Origin: Chloroflexota bacterium
GTDB lineage: Bacteria > Chloroflexota > Dehalococcoidia > Tepidiformales > Tepidiformaceae
Length of the DNA stretch: 63,752 bases
Direction of reading: 5' to 3'
Assembly (NCBI GenBank): GCA_026710655.1
Contig: JAPOQN010000026.1
Span: forward strand, 1-63,752
The notes beneath the pieces are model-generated. The model was given only the letters and a program-made list of their open reading frames with translations, searched no databases and was not told the DNA's origin. Shown one piece after another: positions 33,854-42,592 of the stretch (the first letter of the stretch is position 1; every line of letters begins with the position of its first letter). Position numbers and translations under genes: made by a program.

Positions 33854-34668
33854 CGACCGCCGGACAGGGGCGGGCCCATGGGGCCGCGGCGGTTGTACAT
33901 GGGGGTGCCGTCGCCGCCGCGGCGGAGCATGACGACCTCGGCCATGATGCTGATGGCGATCTCCTCGGGGGTCTCGGCGCCGATCGTGAGGCCGATGGGG
34001 GTGCGCACCTTGTCCAGCTCGTCGGGGTCGAAGCCCTCCTCGCGGAGGTGTTCGAGGACGGCGGCGGTGCGGCGTTTCGAGCCGATCATGCCGACATAGC
34101 CGGCATCCCGGCCGAGGCAGCGGCGCAGGGAGAGTTCGTCCTGCTTGTGGCCGCGCGTGACCATCACGATGGCGGTGTTGGGGTTGATGGGGAAGCGGTC
34201 GAGGGCGGCCTCGAAGTCGTCGCAGATGACCTCGTCAGCCTCGGGCAGGAGCTCCGGGTCGGCGAAGTCCTCGCGGTCGTCGAGGACGGCGACATGGTAG
34301 TCGAGGAAGTCGGCCAGCTTCGCGAGGGCGCGTCCGATGTGGCCGGCGCCGACGACGAGAAAGACGGGCTTGGACTCGACGACCTCGAGGTATACGGCTG
34401 TTGCCTCCGGGATAGTGCGCTCGGAGAGGCCGTCGGGGCCGGCGTAGACGGTTTCGGCGGCGTGGCGGCGGAAGGCCTCGGGGGCGCGGGCGGCCACGAG
34501 CTCGTCAAGATGGGGGTCGCCGAGGGTGCCGCTGCGGCCACCGTCCGGGTCGACGAGGAGCTTGGCGCCCTGGTCGAGCGGGGCCGGGCCGGGCTCGAGC
34601 ACGGTGGCGAGGAGAACGGGCTCGCCGCCGCTGGCGGCCTCAATGAGGCGCTCGGTATGGTCTCGCAT
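33850..34668 (-). CDS. XdhC/CoxI family protein
   Basis: A 272-residue protein that likely assists molybdenum cofactor sulfuration or insertion into a molybdo-hydroxylase such as xanthine or CO dehydrogenase. It has an N-terminal XdhC domain (GEPVLLATVLEP), the Rossmann fold FLVVGAGHIGRALAKLADFLDYHV near residue 105, and RGHKQDELSLRRCL with GYVGMIGSKRRT. No molybdoenzyme gene is in the window. TAAACT ends 7 nt before ATG 34668, with no SD (leaderless). Confidence 0.87.
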   Translation of the reverse strand: MRDHTERLIEAASGGEPVLLATVLEPGPAPLDQGAKLLVDPDGGRSGTLGDPHLDELVAARAPEAFRRHAAETVYAGPDGLSERTIPEATAVYLEVVESKPVFLVVGAGHIGRALAKLADFLDYHVAVLDDREDFADPELLPEADEVICDDFEAALDRFPINPNTAIVMVTRGHKQDELSLRRCLGRDAGYVGMIGSKRRTAAVLEHLREEGFDPDELDKVRTPIGLTIGAETPEEIAISIMAEVVMLRRGGDGTPMYNRRGPMGPPLSGGR

Positions 34669-34739
34669 TCAGGCCAGTTTACGGCGCGCGGGTAGGGAAG
34701 GCGCTACGATCGACGCATCCCACATCGATGAGGTCGCGC

Positions 34740-35987
34740 ATGAGCGCACTGCAGGAACGTGACCCGAAAGTCGCCGCGATCATCGCGAGCGAGCAGAAGC
34801 GTCAGACGGAGACGCTCGAGATCATCGCCAGCGAGAACTACGCCTCGGCCGCAGTGCTGGAGGCGACGGGCTCGGTGCTCACGAACAAGTACGCCGAGGG
34901 CTATCCCGGCAAGCGCTACTACGCGGGCAACGCGCACTCGGACGAGGTCGAGTCACTCGCGATCGAGCGGGCGAAGGCGCTCTTCGGGGCGGAGCACGCG
35001 AACGTGCAGCCGACCTCGGGGGCGGAGGCGAACATGGCCGCCTACCTCGCCTTCGCGGACCCGGGGGACACGTTCCTGGGCCTCGAGCTGACGCAGGGCG
35101 GGCACCTGACGCACGGCTCGCCGGTGAACTTCAGCGGGCGGCTCTACAACTTCGTGCCGTACTCCGTGGACCGCGAGTCGGAAGTGGTCGACATGGCGAC
35201 GGTGGCCGAACTGGCGGCGGAGGCGAAGCCACGCATCATCGTGACGGGGGCGACGGCCTACCCGCGGCAGTTCGACTTCGCGGCATTCGCCGAGATTGCG
35301 CGGAACGTGGGGGCGCTGTTGCTGGTCGACATGTCGCACTTCGCGGGTCTTGTGGCGGGCGGGGTGCACCCCTCGCCGGTGCCCCACGCGGACATCGTGA
35401 CGACGACGACGCACAAGACGCTGCGGGGTCCGCGCGGCGCGCTCGCGCTTACGAAAGAGGAGCACGGGGCGGCGCTGGACAAGGCGGTGTTCCCGGGAAC
35501 GCAGGGCGGACCGCACATGCACAGCATCGCCGCCAAGGCAGTGGCCTTCGGCGAGGCGGCCACGCCTGAGTTCCAGGCATACGCGGCGAAGGTCGTGGAG
35601 AACGCGGCGACCCTGGCGGAGGCGCTGCAGGCCGGCGGCTTGCGGCTCGTCTCGGGCGGGACGGACACGCACCTGATCCTGATCGACTGCAGCACGCTGG
35701 GGATCAGCGGGATGAAGGCGCAGAACGCCCTGCAGGGCTCGGGGATCATCGCGAACAAGAACACGATCCCGTACGACGAGCGCTCGCCCTTCGTGACGAG
35801 CGGACTGCGCATCGGCACACCCGCGCTCACCTCGCGGGGCATGGGCGCCGAGGAGATGCGGCGGCTGGCGGCGTGGATCGTGCGCGTGCTGAAGGACCCC
35901 GACGGCGATGGCGTACGCGAAGGCGTGCGCCAGGAAGTGGCGGAGTTCGCGAGGGCGTACCCGGTGCCGGGCATCACGGACGCCTGA
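34740..35987 (+). CDS. glyA: Serine hydroxymethyltransferase
   Basis: A 415-residue PLP enzyme interconverting serine and glycine with tetrahydrofolate. The start fits LQERDPKVAAIIASEQKRQ and ETLEIIASENYASAAVL; NKYAEGYPGKRYYAGN and the PLP lysine in TTTTHKTLRGPRG are intact. The PLP-binding Asp is in LLLVDMSHFAG. ATG 34740 has GAGGT 5 nt upstream; an in-frame ATG 34728 is possible. TACGAT is at 34705-34710. The ribosomal gene cluster follows 124 bp downstream. Confidence 0.94.
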   Translation: MSALQERDPKVAAIIASEQKRQTETLEIIASENYASAAVLEATGSVLTNKYAEGYPGKRYYAGNAHSDEVESLAIERAKALFGAEHANVQPTSGAEANMAAYLAFADPGDTFLGLELTQGGHLTHGSPVNFSGRLYNFVPYSVDRESEVVDMATVAELAAEAKPRIIVTGATAYPRQFDFAAFAEIARNVGALLLVDMSHFAGLVAGGVHPSPVPHADIVTTTTHKTLRGPRGALALTKEEHGAALDKAVFPGTQGGPHMHSIAAKAVAFGEAATPEFQAYAAKVVENAATLAEALQAGGLRLVSGGTDTHLILIDCSTLGISGMKAQNALQGSGIIANKNTIPYDERSPFVTSGLRIGTPALTSRGMGAEEMRRLAAWIVRVLKDPDGDGVREGVRQEVAEFARAYPVPGITDA

Positions 35988-36035
35988 CGACCGCGCCGTC
36001 GCAGGGCGTCATTGCATTGAGCACACACCGGGGCA

Positions 36036-36111
36036 GTGCTACGCTTCCCCGGCAGCCGGGCGCCCCAGCCCTGGAGCTGGGGGAATCCCACCGTTCGGCA
36101 TCCGGAGCGCT
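36036..36111 (+). promoter_or_regulatory. Candidate structured leader of rpsF (S6:S18 type)
   Basis: Between TACGCT (36038-36043) and the rpsF ATG is a leader of about 65 nt. It contains a perfect 7-bp hairpin CCCCAGC-cctgga-GCTGGGG, and downstream CCG-containing segments ACCGTTCGG and ATCCGG. Leaders of rpsF in many bacteria carry a CCG-bearing motif bound by the S6:S18 complex for autoregulation. The match here is suggestive only; a covariance-model search would decide. Confidence 0.35.
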
Positions 36112-36795
36112 ATGCGCGAGTACGAATTGATGGCCGTCTACGACCTCGGCGTGATCGAGGAGGGCGGCCAGGACGCAAGCGTCCAACACCTCACGACCCT
36201 GGTTGAACGAAACGGCGGAAGCGTCACCGAGGTCGACCATTGGGGCCGGCGGCGGCTGGCCTATCCAATGAACAAACAGCTCGACGCGGACTTCATCATC
36301 ACGCGGATCGAGCTCGACCCGCAGGCGGTCACGCCGCTGAATGCGGATTTCGAGATCGAGGAGCGGGTGTACCGCCACCTGGTGGTACGCGCCGACGAAC
36401 TGCCGCCACCCCGGCCAGCGCTCGCGCCGGCTGGGTCGCGGGGTCCGGGTTCACCGACGGGTCCGAGAGCGGAGGGCGCACCTCCTGCGGCTCCTGCCCC
36501 GGCAGCCGCGACGCTGGTCGAAGCGGCGCCCACGCCAGTTGCGGAGAGTCCTGCCGTTGAGGCTGAGGCCCCCGCCGCCGAGGCTGAAGCTCCCGCTGCC
36601 GAGGCTGAAGCTCCTGCCGTTGAGGCTGAGGCTCCCGCTGCCGAGGCTGAGGCTCCCGCCGCTGAGGCTGAGGCTCCCGCCGCCGAAGTCGAGGCTGAGG
36701 CTCCCGCCGAGACCGAAGAAGCGACCGCGCCAGCACCTGAGGCGAGCGCGGAAGAGGCTGAACCGCAGGCGGAAGAGGACGCCGCGAAGGAGTAG
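36112..36795 (+). CDS. rpsF: 30S ribosomal protein S6 with long acidic repeat tail
   Basis: A 227-residue protein. Residues 1-100 are a normal S6 domain (REYELMAVYDLGV, RRRLAYPMNKQLDADFIITRIEL, VYRHLVVRADE). The last 125 residues are a non-standard Ala/Pro/Glu-rich tail containing about six copies of the heptad EAEAPAA. S6 is usually 95-135 residues in total. It begins an rpsF-ssb-rpsR cluster, with ssb 5 bp downstream. The tail is presumably disordered and solvent-exposed. Confidence 0.92.
   Translation: MREYELMAVYDLGVIEEGGQDASVQHLTTLVERNGGSVTEVDHWGRRRLAYPMNKQLDADFIITRIELDPQAVTPLNADFEIEERVYRHLVVRADELPPPRPALAPAGSRGPGSPTGPRAEGAPPAAPAPAAATLVEAAPTPVAESPAVEAEAPAAEAEAPAAEAEAPAVEAEAPAAEAEAPAAEAEAPAAEVEAEAPAETEEATAPAPEASAEEAEPQAEEDAAKE
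36559..36716 (+). repeat. 21-bp coding minisatellite in rpsF
   Basis: About six tandem copies of a 21-bp unit of the form GAGGCTGAAGCTCCCGCTGCC, differing by silent or GCC/GTT changes, encode the EAEAPAA repeats of the S6 tail. The last copy is interrupted by an extra GAAGTC. Such arrays expand and contract by slippage, so copy number is likely to vary between strains. Confidence 0.8.
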
Positions 36796-36800
36796 CCGCC

Positions 36801-37256
36801 ATGGGCAACCTGAACAAGGTCATGATCATCGGCAACACGGGCCGGGACGCGGAGCTTCGGTATACCGCGAACGGCACCGCTGTCTCCGACTTCAGCATGG
36901 CCGTCAACTCCCGCCGCCGGTCGCAGAGCGGCGACTGGGAGGACGAGACCGAATGGTTCCAGGTGGTGCTGTTCGGGGATCGGGCCGAGCGGATCAGCCA
37001 GTACATCACCAAGGGCAAGCAGCTCTACGTGGAGGGTCGCCTGCGGACCCGTAACTGGGACGACGACCAGGGCGTTCGCCACTACCGCACCGAGGTGATC
37101 GCGAACAATGTCGAGTTCCTCGACCGCCGCGGCGAGAGCGGCGGCGGTGGTGGGGACTGGAGTGGCGGCGGAGGCAACTTCGGCGGTGGCGGCGCCGGTG
37201 GCGCCGGCAGCCGCGGCTCGGCCCCCTCCGACCTCGACGACCTGCCCTTCGAATAA
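36801..37256 (+). CDS. ssb: Single-stranded DNA-binding protein
   Basis: A 151-residue SSB. The OB fold covers residues 1-108 (LNKVMIIGNTGRDAELRYTANGTAVSDFSMAVN, then WFQVVLFGDRAERISQYITKGKQLYVEGRL). A Gly-rich linker follows, and the tail ends DLDDLPFE, the acidic tip that recruits DNA replication and repair proteins. Its position between rpsF and rpsR is the widespread bacterial arrangement. Confidence 0.95.
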   Translation: MGNLNKVMIIGNTGRDAELRYTANGTAVSDFSMAVNSRRRSQSGDWEDETEWFQVVLFGDRAERISQYITKGKQLYVEGRLRTRNWDDDQGVRHYRTEVIANNVEFLDRRGESGGGGGDWSGGGGNFGGGGAGGAGSRGSAPSDLDDLPFE

Positions 37257-37330
37257 ACGAACACGGGGCCGCTTGCCGGTCCCCCTGCCCGGTGCGCCCG
37301 AGCGCACGAAACCCATCGGGAGGAGAACCC

Positions 37331-37792
37331 ATGACTGAACCTCGACCATTCACACCCTCGCCGGCTGCGCCCGGCGCAACCGCACCTGCTGGCGGGGATC
37401 GCCCCGCGGACTGGCGCCCACCGGACTCGCGCCCCCCGGACTCGCGTCCGGACTCGCGCCCACCGGGGGACCGGGACCGCCGGGGCCCCGGGGACCGTCC
37501 CCGCCGGGGCGGCGGCGGACGCCGCTTCGGCGGACGGCGGCGGCTCTGCCGCCTCTGCAATAAAGTGCGCTGCTCGCCCGGTGACGAGTACAAGGTGGAC
37601 TACAAGGACGTCGACCGGCTGCGGCAGTTCATCAACGACCGCGGGAAGATCGAACCGCGCCGCAAGCTCGCGACCTGCGCGCTGGCGCAGCGGGCGATCT
37701 CGCACGCGGTGAAGCGGGCGCGCCACGTGGGGCTGCTGCCCTACACGCTGCAGCACGTGCGCGAGACCCGCATCTTCCCCCTGCGGGGCTAG
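37331..37792 (+). CDS. rpsR: 30S ribosomal protein S18 with extended N-terminus
   Basis: A 153-residue S18. The conserved domain is the C-terminal 80 residues, with zinc-type cysteines in RLCRLCNKVRC and C116 region (LATCALAQRAISHAVKRARHVGLLPY). The first 70 residues are an unusual Pro/Arg/Asp-rich extension with PPDSRP repeats and an Arg/Gly tract. Ordinary S18 is 75-90 residues. A strong SD (GGGAGGAG) lies 5 nt before ATG 37331. The extension is probably disordered, like the S6 tail. Confidence 0.9.
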   Translation: MTEPRPFTPSPAAPGATAPAGGDRPADWRPPDSRPPDSRPDSRPPGDRDRRGPGDRPRRGGGGRRFGGRRRLCRLCNKVRCSPGDEYKVDYKDVDRLRQFINDRGKIEPRRKLATCALAQRAISHAVKRARHVGLLPYTLQHVRETRIFPLRG

Positions 37793-37804
37793 GGCCACGC
37801 CCCG

Positions 37805-38809
37805 ATGACGCGCCGCGATCGCACCACGGGCCTGCCCGTCGCCCAGCGCGGGCGGCGTGGCGGTGCGCGCGGGGGCGAGGGCACGGGCCTGCTCCGGCAG
37901 CGGGCAGCGCGGTACGGGATCATCGGGACGGCCGTTGCGGCGCTGCTCGTGGTGGCGGCGCTCGTCGCCTACAACTGGTACGACAGCAGCATCGCGCAGC
38001 CCGGCAAGGTCGTGCTGCAGGTGGGCGAGCAGGATTTCTCGCTCTCCTACTACGCGGCGCGGCTACCTGAATTCGCCCGGACCAATCCCCAGGGGAGCGG
38101 CCTGCTGGTAACGCAGGCGCTGCTCACACAACTGGAGGAAGAAGGCCTCATGCTCGAGGCCGCAGCAGAGCGCGGAATCGCCCTGAGCGAGGATGACGTG
38201 ACGGCCGCTATCGCGTTCGAGCTCGGGGTGCCCCCGAATACCTCGCGGGGAAGCCTGTTCGACAGCCGCTACCGCGACGCCCTGCGCGACTCGGGGCTGA
38301 GCGACGGGCACTACCGCCGCCAGGCTGAGGCCCGGGAGGCGGAACGCCAGTTGCGGGAGGCTCTGCGCACGGAGGTCGGCGAGACGGGATCGCTGCTGCA
38401 CATCCGGGTCGTGACGGCAGCAACGCTGGAGGAGGCGGAGGCACTGAGGGCGCGCATCGAGGAGGGCGAGGACATGGGCACCGTTGCCCAGCTGGACTCC
38501 CTGCACGAGGTGTCGCGGCAGAACGACGGCCTGCTGCTCTCACCGCCGGACCTGCTGGAAACAGAACTGCAGGAAGTGCTCGCGGCAGCCGAGGAAGACG
38601 TACTCCTGGAGCCAGTGGAAGTGGGGGAGATGTTCTGGGTGATGCGCCTGGAGCGCCGCGAGTCCGCCGGCGCCTACACGGACGAGCACATCGCGGAGCT
38701 CACTGAGCTCCGCTTCGCGGAGGCGCTCGAAGCGGCGCGCTCCCGTGTGACAATCGAACGCGACTTCACAACGGACGACGCCGACTGGGCGATCGAAAAG
38801 GCGAGCTAG
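37805..38809 (+). CDS. Membrane-anchored SurA-like peptidyl-prolyl isomerase/chaperone
   Basis: A 334-residue protein with a short basic cytoplasmic head, one transmembrane anchor (about residues 38-58) and an extracytoplasmic helical SurA_N-like domain: ALLTQLEEEGLMLEAAAERGIALSEDDV near 95-125, then a C-terminal parvulin-like domain LLHIRVVTAATLEEAEALRARIEEGEDMGTVA. It would act on exported proteins. It follows rpsR after 12 bp and precedes hom by 3 bp, so it may be part of the threonine operon by cotranscription rather than function. Confidence 0.75.
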   Translation: MTRRDRTTGLPVAQRGRRGGARGGEGTGLLRQRAARYGIIGTAVAALLVVAALVAYNWYDSSIAQPGKVVLQVGEQDFSLSYYAARLPEFARTNPQGSGLLVTQALLTQLEEEGLMLEAAAERGIALSEDDVTAAIAFELGVPPNTSRGSLFDSRYRDALRDSGLSDGHYRRQAEAREAERQLREALRTEVGETGSLLHIRVVTAATLEEAEALRARIEEGEDMGTVAQLDSLHEVSRQNDGLLLSPPDLLETELQEVLAAAEEDVLLEPVEVGEMFWVMRLERRESAGAYTDEHIAELTELRFAEALEAARSRVTIERDFTTDDADWAIEKAS

Positions 38810-38812
38810 ACC

Positions 38813-40111
38813 GTGGCAAACGAGATCGGCATCGGCTTCCTGGGCATGGGCAACGTGGGCGAGAAGGTGGTGGCGACGCTGCTGGAGCGCGCCGAGGTAT
38901 TCCGCGAGCAGACGGGAGCGTCGCTGGCGCTGCGCCGCGTGGCCGTGAAGGATCCGGCCCGGGCGCGAGGCATCGACCTGCCGGAAGGCGTGCTCACGGG
39001 CGACGCGGAGGAAGTGCTGGACGACCCCTCCGTTGACATCGTGGTGGAGGTGATCGGCGGGGACGGGGCCGCGGGCGACTACGTACGGCGGGCGCTGGCG
39101 GGGGGCAAGCACGTCGTCTCGGCGAACAAGGAACTGATCGCGAAGGCGGGACCGGAGCTATTCGACCTGGCACGCGACAACGGGGCCTCGCTGCGCTTCG
39201 AGGCGAGCGTGGGGGGCGGCATCCCCGTCATCTCGCCGCTGCTGCGAGACCTGCCGGCGAACCGCGTGGTCGCCATCCGGGCGATCATCAACGGGACGAC
39301 GAACTTCATCCTGACGAACATGGCCCAGCGCGGCGACAGCTTCGAGGACGCACTCGCGGAGGCGCAGGAGCTGGGCTACGCGGAGCCCGACCCGACGAAC
39401 GACGTGGACGGATTCGACGCGGCCTTCAAGATCGCGCTGATGGCGGGGCTCGCATTCGGCACCTACGTGCCGCCCGAGTCGGTGGCGACCGAGGGCATCC
39501 GATCGCTGGCCCCGCAGGACTTCCAGTACGCCCGCGAGCTGGGCTACGTGATCAAGCTGCTGGCCATCGCAGAGCGGCACGAGGACGGCGTGCTGGCGCG
39601 CGTACACCCGGCGCTGCTGCCCGAGTCAGAACCGCTCGCGCGCGTCGACGGCGTGCAGAACGCCGCCCAGATCCAGGGCGACCTTGCGGGCACGCTCACC
39701 TTCCAGGGGGCGGGGGCCGGGGCGGCGCCCACGACGAGCGCCGTGCTCGCCGATGTGCTCGACATCGCACGGTCGCTGGCGGAGGGATCGCAGCCGCGCT
39801 GGGACCCCGGTGCATGGCGAAACGGCGAGACGCTCGGGCTGGGGGCACTGGAGACGCGCTACTATCTGCGCATGACGGTTGTCGATCAGCCCGGCGTGCT
39901 CGCGCAGATCGCGCGCATCCTCGGAGAGGCGCAGGTCAGTATCGCAGCTGTGGATCAGCGCGAGACGGACGAGGAGCGGGGCACGGCGGAGCTGGCGCTG
40001 ATGACCCATCGCGCTCGCGAGCTGGCGCTTGCAGCGGCGATCGAGACGCTGCGGAGTCTTCCGGAAGTGCGGGATGTGGATACGATGCTGCGCGTGGAGG
40101 CCGCCACATGA
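38813..40111 (+). CDS. hom: Homoserine dehydrogenase
   Basis: A 432-residue NAD(P)-dependent enzyme reducing aspartate semialdehyde to homoserine. It starts GIGFLGMGNVGEKVVATLLE, contains SANKELIAKAG, SVGGGIPVISPLLRDL, INGTTNFILTNM and EPDPTNDVDGFDAAFKIALMA. A C-terminal ACT domain (YLRMTVVDQPGVLAQIARILGE) suggests threonine feedback. GTG 38813 follows the SurA-like stop by 3 bp. It overlaps the coiled-coil gene by 4 bp. Confidence 0.93.
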   Translation: MANEIGIGFLGMGNVGEKVVATLLERAEVFREQTGASLALRRVAVKDPARARGIDLPEGVLTGDAEEVLDDPSVDIVVEVIGGDGAAGDYVRRALAGGKHVVSANKELIAKAGPELFDLARDNGASLRFEASVGGGIPVISPLLRDLPANRVVAIRAIINGTTNFILTNMAQRGDSFEDALAEAQELGYAEPDPTNDVDGFDAAFKIALMAGLAFGTYVPPESVATEGIRSLAPQDFQYARELGYVIKLLAIAERHEDGVLARVHPALLPESEPLARVDGVQNAAQIQGDLAGTLTFQGAGAGAAPTTSAVLADVLDIARSLAEGSQPRWDPGAWRNGETLGLGALETRYYLRMTVVDQPGVLAQIARILGEAQVSIAAVDQRETDEERGTAELALMTHRARELALAAAIETLRSLPEVRDVDTMLRVEAAT

Positions 40112-41115
40112 CCTCCGAACCGGCGCTTCGTTCAATCGAGGAGACACTGGTCCTGCTCGAAGGGGAGAGCCGCGCCCAGCGCGAGGCGAACGAAGCGATG
40201 GCGCGCGAGCTGACGCAGCTTCGCCGGCAGATCCAGGCTGCGATGGAGCAGGACGAGGAGCAAGGAAGGGCGACGAGGCAGATCGAGACGACGATCACCC
40301 GCTACCAGGGGCTTCCGCAGAAGGTCACGGAGCTCGCGCAGGACGCCGAGCAGATGCGCAATGCCGTCACCGAGGCACGGGCGACGCTGGAGACGAACGA
40401 GCGAACACGCGACGCCGAAGCGCTGGTGGCCAGCCGCGAGCTGCGGGAGGCCCTGCGGCGGCTGGACGGGCTCGATGACCGGCTTGAACTGCTCACCTCC
40501 GAGGCTGCGGCGCGCGAGTCGAAGCTGGAGCAGCTGGGGCAGTCGCTGAGTGTTCTCACGGACTGGCAGCGGGAAGTGCGCCAGCAGAACGAGCAGTTCG
40601 AGCTGCGGTTGCAGCGCCTGACCGAGGTCACCGAGGAGGTCGAGGTACGGGTGGTGGCCGCGGCCCAGGCCGCACAGGAGCGCCCCATGGAGATCATCCA
40701 CGAGCGGCTGCAGATTCTGGGTGAGCTGTCGCACCGGGCGGAGGAGGCGATCGAGGCGCTCCGCTCGGAACAGCAACTGGGCGAGGAAGTGCACGCGGAG
40801 ATGGGGCGGCGGCGCGATGAGCAGGAGCGCATCGAGGCGCAGGTGAGCAGGGTCGAGGGGGCGGTGGACAACCTTGCCCGGGAACTCGATGAGGCGCGGG
40901 GCGCGACGGCGTTGCTGGACGGGCGTCACTCCGGCCTGAGCGAGCGCGTGGGCCTGATCCGGCGTGACATCTCAGAGATGGTGGACCACGTGCGCGAGGA
41001 GTTCACGCGATTCAGCGACATGCAGGAGCGGTCGCGAAAGCGCCAGATCGACGCGCTTGAGCAGGAGCTGCGGGAAATGAAGTTCCACTCGCTCCGTCCG
41101 CCCGACGAGCCGTGA
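40108..41115 (+). CDS. Long coiled-coil protein between hom and thrC
   Basis: A 335-residue protein that is coiled coil over almost its entire length (charged heptads such as [18 protein letters not shown] and [18 protein letters not shown]), with no transmembrane segment, signal peptide or known domain. It overlaps hom by 4 bp (ATGA) and thrC by 4 bp, so it is translated with them. Neither gene's pathway is known to need such a protein. It may organise the enzymes or have an unrelated cell-envelope or chromosome role. I do not recognise the family. Confidence 0.75.
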   Translation: MTSEPALRSIEETLVLLEGESRAQREANEAMARELTQLRRQIQAAMEQDEEQGRATRQIETTITRYQGLPQKVTELAQDAEQMRNAVTEARATLETNERTRDAEALVASRELREALRRLDGLDDRLELLTSEAAARESKLEQLGQSLSVLTDWQREVRQQNEQFELRLQRLTEVTEEVEVRVVAAAQAAQERPMEIIHERLQILGELSHRAEEAIEALRSEQQLGEEVHAEMGRRRDEQERIEAQVSRVEGAVDNLARELDEARGATALLDGRHSGLSERVGLIRRDISEMVDHVREEFTRFSDMQERSRKRQIDALEQELREMKFHSLRPPDEP

Positions 41116-42173
41116 GCGAGCCGCAGCGCCTCGGGGTGCTGGCCCGCTGGGCCGAGATCCTGCCCATCACCCCGCAAACACCCCGCATCACCCTGGGAGA
41201 GGGCGATACGCCTCTCGTGCGTTCCGTCGCAATCGAGCGGGAGCTGGGGCTGGACGAGCTCTGGTTCAAGCTGGAGAGCTCGAATCCCACGGGCTCGTTC
41301 AAGGACCGGGGGATGGTGGTGGCGGTGGCGAAGGCGATGGAGCGTGGCGCGAAGGCGGTGCTCTGCGCGAGCACGGGCAATACCAGCGCGAGCGCGGCGG
41401 CCTACGCAGCCCGCTGCGGGCTCGAGGCGAGCATCCTCGTGCCCCACGGGCGGGTAGCCGTGGGGAAGCTCGCACAGGCGGTCGCTTTCGGGGCGCGCAT
41501 CGTGGAGATCGAGGGGAGCTTCGATGAGGCGCTCACACTGGCGCGCTCGGTGGCGGACACCCACCCGATCGCGCTCGTGAACTCGGTCAACCCCGACCGC
41601 ATCGAGGGGCAAAAGACGGCCGCCTACGAGATCTGCGAGACGCTGGGCGACGCGCCCGACGCGCTCGCCATTCCCGTGGGGAACGCGGGCAACATCACGG
41701 CCTACTGGAAGGGGTTCGTCGAGTGCGCGGAACGCGACCTCGCGAGCCTGCACCCGCGGATGCTGGGGTTCCAGGCAGCGGGAGCGGCGCCGATCGTGCG
41801 GGGTGAGCCGGTGGCCAACCCGCAGACGGTGGCGACCGCCATCCGCATCGGGAAACCGGCGAGCTGGAAACCCGCCGAGCAAGCGCGCGACGAGAGCAAC
41901 GGGCTCATCAACGCCGTGAGCGACGACGAGATCCTGGACGCCTACCGGCTGCTGGCAGGCTCGGAGGGGCTGTTCGTGGAGCCCGCCAGCGCGGCCAGCG
42001 TGGCGGGTCTGCGGAAGCTGGATCGGGAGGGCGCGCTGCGGGGCGGACGGGTGGTGGCGGTACTGACGGGGTCGGGCCTGAAGGACCCGGAGACGGCTGA
42101 GGCGCACACCGTGCCGGATGTGGTGCGGGCGACCGCCACCCTCGAAGGGGTGGGGAGGGCGCTGGGGCTGTAG
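41112..42173 (+). CDS. thrC: Threonine synthase
   Basis: A 353-residue PLP enzyme converting O-phosphohomoserine to threonine. The PLP lysine is in [13 protein letters not shown] (about K60), preceded by LGEGDTPLV, and followed by [18 protein letters not shown] and the phosphate-binding [17 protein letters not shown] 41112 overlaps the coiled-coil gene stop. thrB (homoserine kinase) is not in this window. A small membrane protein gene follows with its own promoter. Confidence 0.93.
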   Translation: MSEPQRLGVLARWAEILPITPQTPRITLGEGDTPLVRSVAIERELGLDELWFKLESSNPTGSFKDRGMVVAVAKAMERGAKAVLCASTGNTSASAAAYAARCGLEASILVPHGRVAVGKLAQAVAFGARIVEIEGSFDEALTLARSVADTHPIALVNSVNPDRIEGQKTAAYEICETLGDAPDALAIPVGNAGNITAYWKGFVECAERDLASLHPRMLGFQAAGAAPIVRGEPVANPQTVATAIRIGKPASWKPAEQARDESNGLINAVSDDEILDAYRLLAGSEGLFVEPASAASVAGLRKLDREGALRGGRVVAVLTGSGLKDPETAEAHTVPDVVRATATLEGVGRALGL

Positions 42174-42216
42174 GCGCCAGCTTGACCCGCGCACGGCGGC
42201 CCGTAGACTCGCCGAC

Positions 42217-42570
42217 ATGCGCACCCTGACTCGATTGATCGCTCCGGCCGCCCTCGCGGGCGTGCTCGCGCTGGCCGCCAGCGCACCGCTTCTCGCGCTC
42301 GACGCGACCCCGTTCACGGAGGCCGCAGTGCCCGCCGCCCAGGAGGCCGAGGCAGGCCGAGACGTGGTGCCGCCGCTGATCTGGTCGATCGTGGGAGTGC
42401 TCCTCTTCTGCGGGGCGCTGGGTGTGCTCTACCTGCTGAAGCGCGAGCTTGGCGGCTTCGAATTGAAGCCGGGGGCGTGGACCGCCCCGATCAGCGTGAT
42501 CGCAAGCCGGACGCTCCCGGAGGATGACTCGGACTACCCCGCGTCCGAGGACGACGACCACGGCCATTGA
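42217..42570 (+). CDS. Small membrane protein with signal peptide
   Basis: A 117-residue protein. Residues 1-28 are a hydrophobic signal sequence or anchor (LIAPAALAGVLALAASAPLLAL), a second transmembrane helix lies near 53-75 (LIWSIVGVLLFCGALGVLYLLK), and the tail is Asp/Glu/His-rich (SDYPASEDDDHGH). It could be a two-helix membrane protein or a single-pass protein with a cleaved signal. TAGACT ends 7 nt before ATG 42217, with no SD (leaderless). No family is recognised. Confidence 0.65.
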   Translation: MRTLTRLIAPAALAGVLALAASAPLLALDATPFTEAAVPAAQEAEAGRDVVPPLIWSIVGVLLFCGALGVLYLLKRELGGFELKPGAWTAPISVIASRTLPEDDSDYPASEDDDHGH

Positions 42571-42592
42571 GCCGCAGGGCGCTCCTTCTCCC

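Noticed and set aside
36559..36716. Possible CRISPR-like array
   Set aside because: The repeats are in-frame 21-bp coding units without spacers of constant length and translate as EAEAPAA; it is a minisatellite within rpsF. No CRISPR array is seen in this window.
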